Shown: positions 62,201 through 64,000 of the stretch, in pieces | How the letters are laid out: each line of letters starts with the position of its first letter | Numbering within the stretch: the first letter of the stretch is position 1 | DNA from: Symbiodinium sp. CCMP2592 | Taxonomy: Eukaryota > Sar > Dinophyceae > Suessiales > Symbiodiniaceae | DNA length: 64,000 nt | Assembly: GCA_905221615.1 (NCBI GenBank) | Contig: CAJNDT010005997.1 | Location: 124,001 to 188,000 of the forward strand | Direction: 5' to 3' | Notes under the pieces: generated by a model | The model's input: the letters and a program-made list of their open reading frames with translations, nothing else | Database searches by the model: none | What the model was told of the DNA's origin: nothing | Program-made: the position numbers and the translations under genes

Positions 62201-64000
62201 GCGCCGGAGAAGCTAGAAATGCTGATGCCGTACGTGATCTGGGCATTGACCTGGGACTACTGACTGTGGAAGAAGCTCAGAGGGGTTGCAGTCCAATGGA
62301 TGGTTTTCCTGTGGTTGCAGCGATGACTTCGATTCCTGAGAAGGGCAGCAATATTGCTAAGGAAAAATACACAGTGGTCAACGCGGCATTTGAAGATGAG
62401 ATGACAGACGCTGAGGAGATGCTGAAGATTTTAGCTGGTCAGCGTGCATCCGCTGAGATTGTGGACACTAGCGTTTTCTTTAAGGGAACAGAAGCTGAGC
62501 GAGCCAAGTGGATTGAAGCGGCCAAGAAAGAGATGGCCACCATGCATGAACAGGTTGTTTGGAACGAGCTGCAGGAGTCGAACATCAGGTCGGAGCTGGG
62601 ATTGAAAGAAAAAGATCCTTTACCTCCAATCCTTCCTATGAGGTTGGTGATGGCGAAGAAGCCAGATCTTGATGCTGAGGCTGAGTCTAAGGGCGGAGCT
62701 ACGCTTGAAGCTGAGGCTGCAGAGGCTGCGTTCAAGGCCCGAGTACGACTTGTAGCATGCGGAAATTTTCAACCCAATGGCGAGATCGATGAGGATGAGA
62801 TTGCGTGTGAAAACCTGAATCCGGAAGCCCTGCGACTGATCTATGGAAGGCTGGCTTCGGAGCCGGACTGGGAGGGTCTGAGTCTGGACATTTCAGCTGC
62901 ATTTCTTAATAGCCTACTGCCAAAGCACGAGCGCATACTGCTTCGACCACCTGCAGTACTTGTAAAGCTGGGATTGGTTCCGCCGGGAGTGCTGTTCTAT
63001 GCCAACAAATCCATCTATGGTCTGAGGAGAGGGCCGAAGGATTGGCAGACAGAGCGGACCGAGAAGCTTCATATGGCAGTGGCACCAGCGGGCGATGCAT
63101 GCAAATATGGCGATCTTAAACTTGAGGAACTTGAGGAGTGCAAAGGGGTTTTTGTCATTAAGGATACTGCTTCACAGAAGGTGGTGGGAATTTTGGCAAT
63201 GTTCGTCGATGATGCATTCATCTTTGGACCCCGAGAGATTACCTTAAGAATCAAGCAGTTGATCGCGCAGACTTGGAAATGCCAGGTGCAGGGATTCTTG
63301 ACACGCAGTGCAGATGCAGAGATCAAGGATGGCGATGAGGTCATCAAGAAAGTCGATGAGATCACATTCTTGGGAACACAGGTGTCTCTTCATGAAGATG
63401 GGGTTCATGTTTCCCAACGGAAGTGGCTGGTGAGAGAACTGCATCGGAGAGGATTCGTTCATCTTCGAGGCAGTGAATCCTTGCCAAATGTGGACATGAC
63501 GCAGATTCCTTTGATGCCGAAGGACGCTCCAGGTTTCGCGAACTTCTTGAAGAAGGCCCAGGGAGAAATCGGAAGCTTGCAGTGGCTGGGACTTAAGACC
63601 AGGCCGGACATTCAGGCTTGTGTTGGAATTCTTGCTTCGCTGCAGACTTGGAATCCTGAATGGGTGGTTAACGCTTCAAAGGGAGTTTGGCGATACTTGA
63701 GGGCGACGGTGTGGTCGGAAATGATTCACCACGAAGGAGGCTCCTTGGACATCTATGCCGAATCAGATGCCAGTCTTGCTCCGTCGGGTTCCCGATCTAG
63801 GACTGGGGTGGTTATTAGTGTAGGTCAGAACATCGTCTTCTGGAAATCATGTCGGCAGAATCTTACGGCGTATTCGACTTGTGAAGCCGAAACCGATGCA
63901 TGCGCGACTACGCTCTACGAAGCCGGCAGAATCGCGGGGATGATCGAAGCGATAACCGGATACAAACCCAAGTTAGTCCTGGTTGGAGATAATGCGGCAG
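59221..64000 (+). CDS. pol: Pol polyprotein (element 2), open at the right edge
   Basis: No stop in frame from 59221 to the window end (about 1,593 codons). Domains: an acidic N-terminal region; aspartic protease with LLDSGAN (Asp at 60001); a 2OG-Fe(II) dioxygenase-like domain at about 60600-61090 with GAWVKGGLRGITSLTRQH, FRPHKDPND (His at 60784, Asp at 60790), GGELWIED, and KLHGTEPYTGSR (His at 60976, Arg at 61003); a 17-residue tandem repeat; integrase with Asp at 61504, Asp at 61708 and Glu at 61816 (35 residues between the last two); Copia RT with ARVRLVACGNFQ-like start, LDISAAFLN (Asp at 62887) and FVDD at 63202-63213; and RNase H starting near YAESDAS with CEAET and GDNA at the edge. 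The HHCC zinc site before integrase is not clear. The first ATG is 59353, but it is probably made as a fusion with gag in intact relatives. Confidence 0.9.
61126..61278 (+). repeat. Three 51-bp units coding a 17-residue repeat
   Basis: Pattern TQGPAGSPDPKDPTPDS, repeated with changes; the third unit has diverged. Flexible Pro/Gly/Ser linker between the dioxygenase-like domain and integrase. Confidence 0.9.

Larger units (their letters stand above)
57815..64000 (+). mobile_element. Second Copia-type retrotransposon (element 2), right end outside window
   Basis: Gag and pol frames with Copia order protease, integrase, RT, RNase H. The 3' LTR would lie beyond 64000, so the 5' LTR cannot be delimited and the left boundary is a minimum. 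It is a different family from element 1: there is no methyltransferase-like domain, and the dioxygenase-like domain stands before integrase. Gag lacks a zinc knuckle and is separated from pol by an inverted repeat with stops, so this copy is probably defective. Confidence 0.85.

Overview
The window looks like nuclear DNA of a dinoflagellate, most likely Symbiodiniaceae-like. The grounds are indirect: plant-type telomere motifs (CCCTAAA/TTTAGGG) scattered everywhere, a very high density of short inverted-repeat elements, long stretches with only tiny shadow ORFs, and Ty1/Copia polyproteins of the dinoflagellate kind (a CCCH finger next to a CCHC knuckle, extra domains beside protease, integrase and RT). 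There is no sign of a bacterial or organellar genome. I saw no rRNA, tRNA or CRISPR array.

Layout. (1) 1-35.4 kb holds no intact gene. It is a mosaic of telomere-like clusters, microsatellites and at least eight families of 60-170 bp terminal-inverted-repeat elements, here called A to H. Within it are relics: a decayed LINE reverse transcriptase on the minus strand (23.95-24.38 kb) and one exon-like piece of an EamA/SLC35F-type transporter (28.47-28.62 kb) that stops exactly where a family A element begins. (2) 35548-45608 is a complete Copia element of 10,061 bp: 358-bp LTRs differing at one position, 5-bp target duplication GATTT, polypurine tract, gag in broken frames, then PR, a methyltransferase-like domain and IN, a +1 frame change, and a 2OG-Fe(II) dioxygenase-like domain, RT, RNase H and a C-terminal extension with membrane segments. 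(3) 45.6-53.3 kb is again gene-poor, with a decayed protein-kinase piece and two more copies of family G. (4) 53.4-57.07 kb is a compact minus-strand multi-ORF cassette: an RT fragment with YVDN at the active site, an SR-rich frame, a 533-codon frame with a possible ADP-ribosyltransferase-like region, and two or three small basic or Cys-rich ORFs. (5) 57.8 kb to the right edge is a second Copia-type element: a coiled-coil gag bounded by a perfect 55-bp inverted repeat that puts two stop codons between gag and pol, then a pol frame open for about 1,593 codons and cut by the window edge.

How the parts relate. Both Copia polyproteins carry a recognisably homologous dioxygenase-like domain, after integrase in element 1 and before integrase in element 2. 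Element 1 also carries a Rossmann methyltransferase-like domain in which the position of the catalytic PPC cysteine is Val. Retroelements carrying both methylase-like and oxidase-like modules, in a lineage whose DNA is known to contain 5-hydroxymethyluracil, are the most striking biology here. The minus-strand YVDN-RT cassette and the intron-like ends of family A come next. All domain calls were made by eye.
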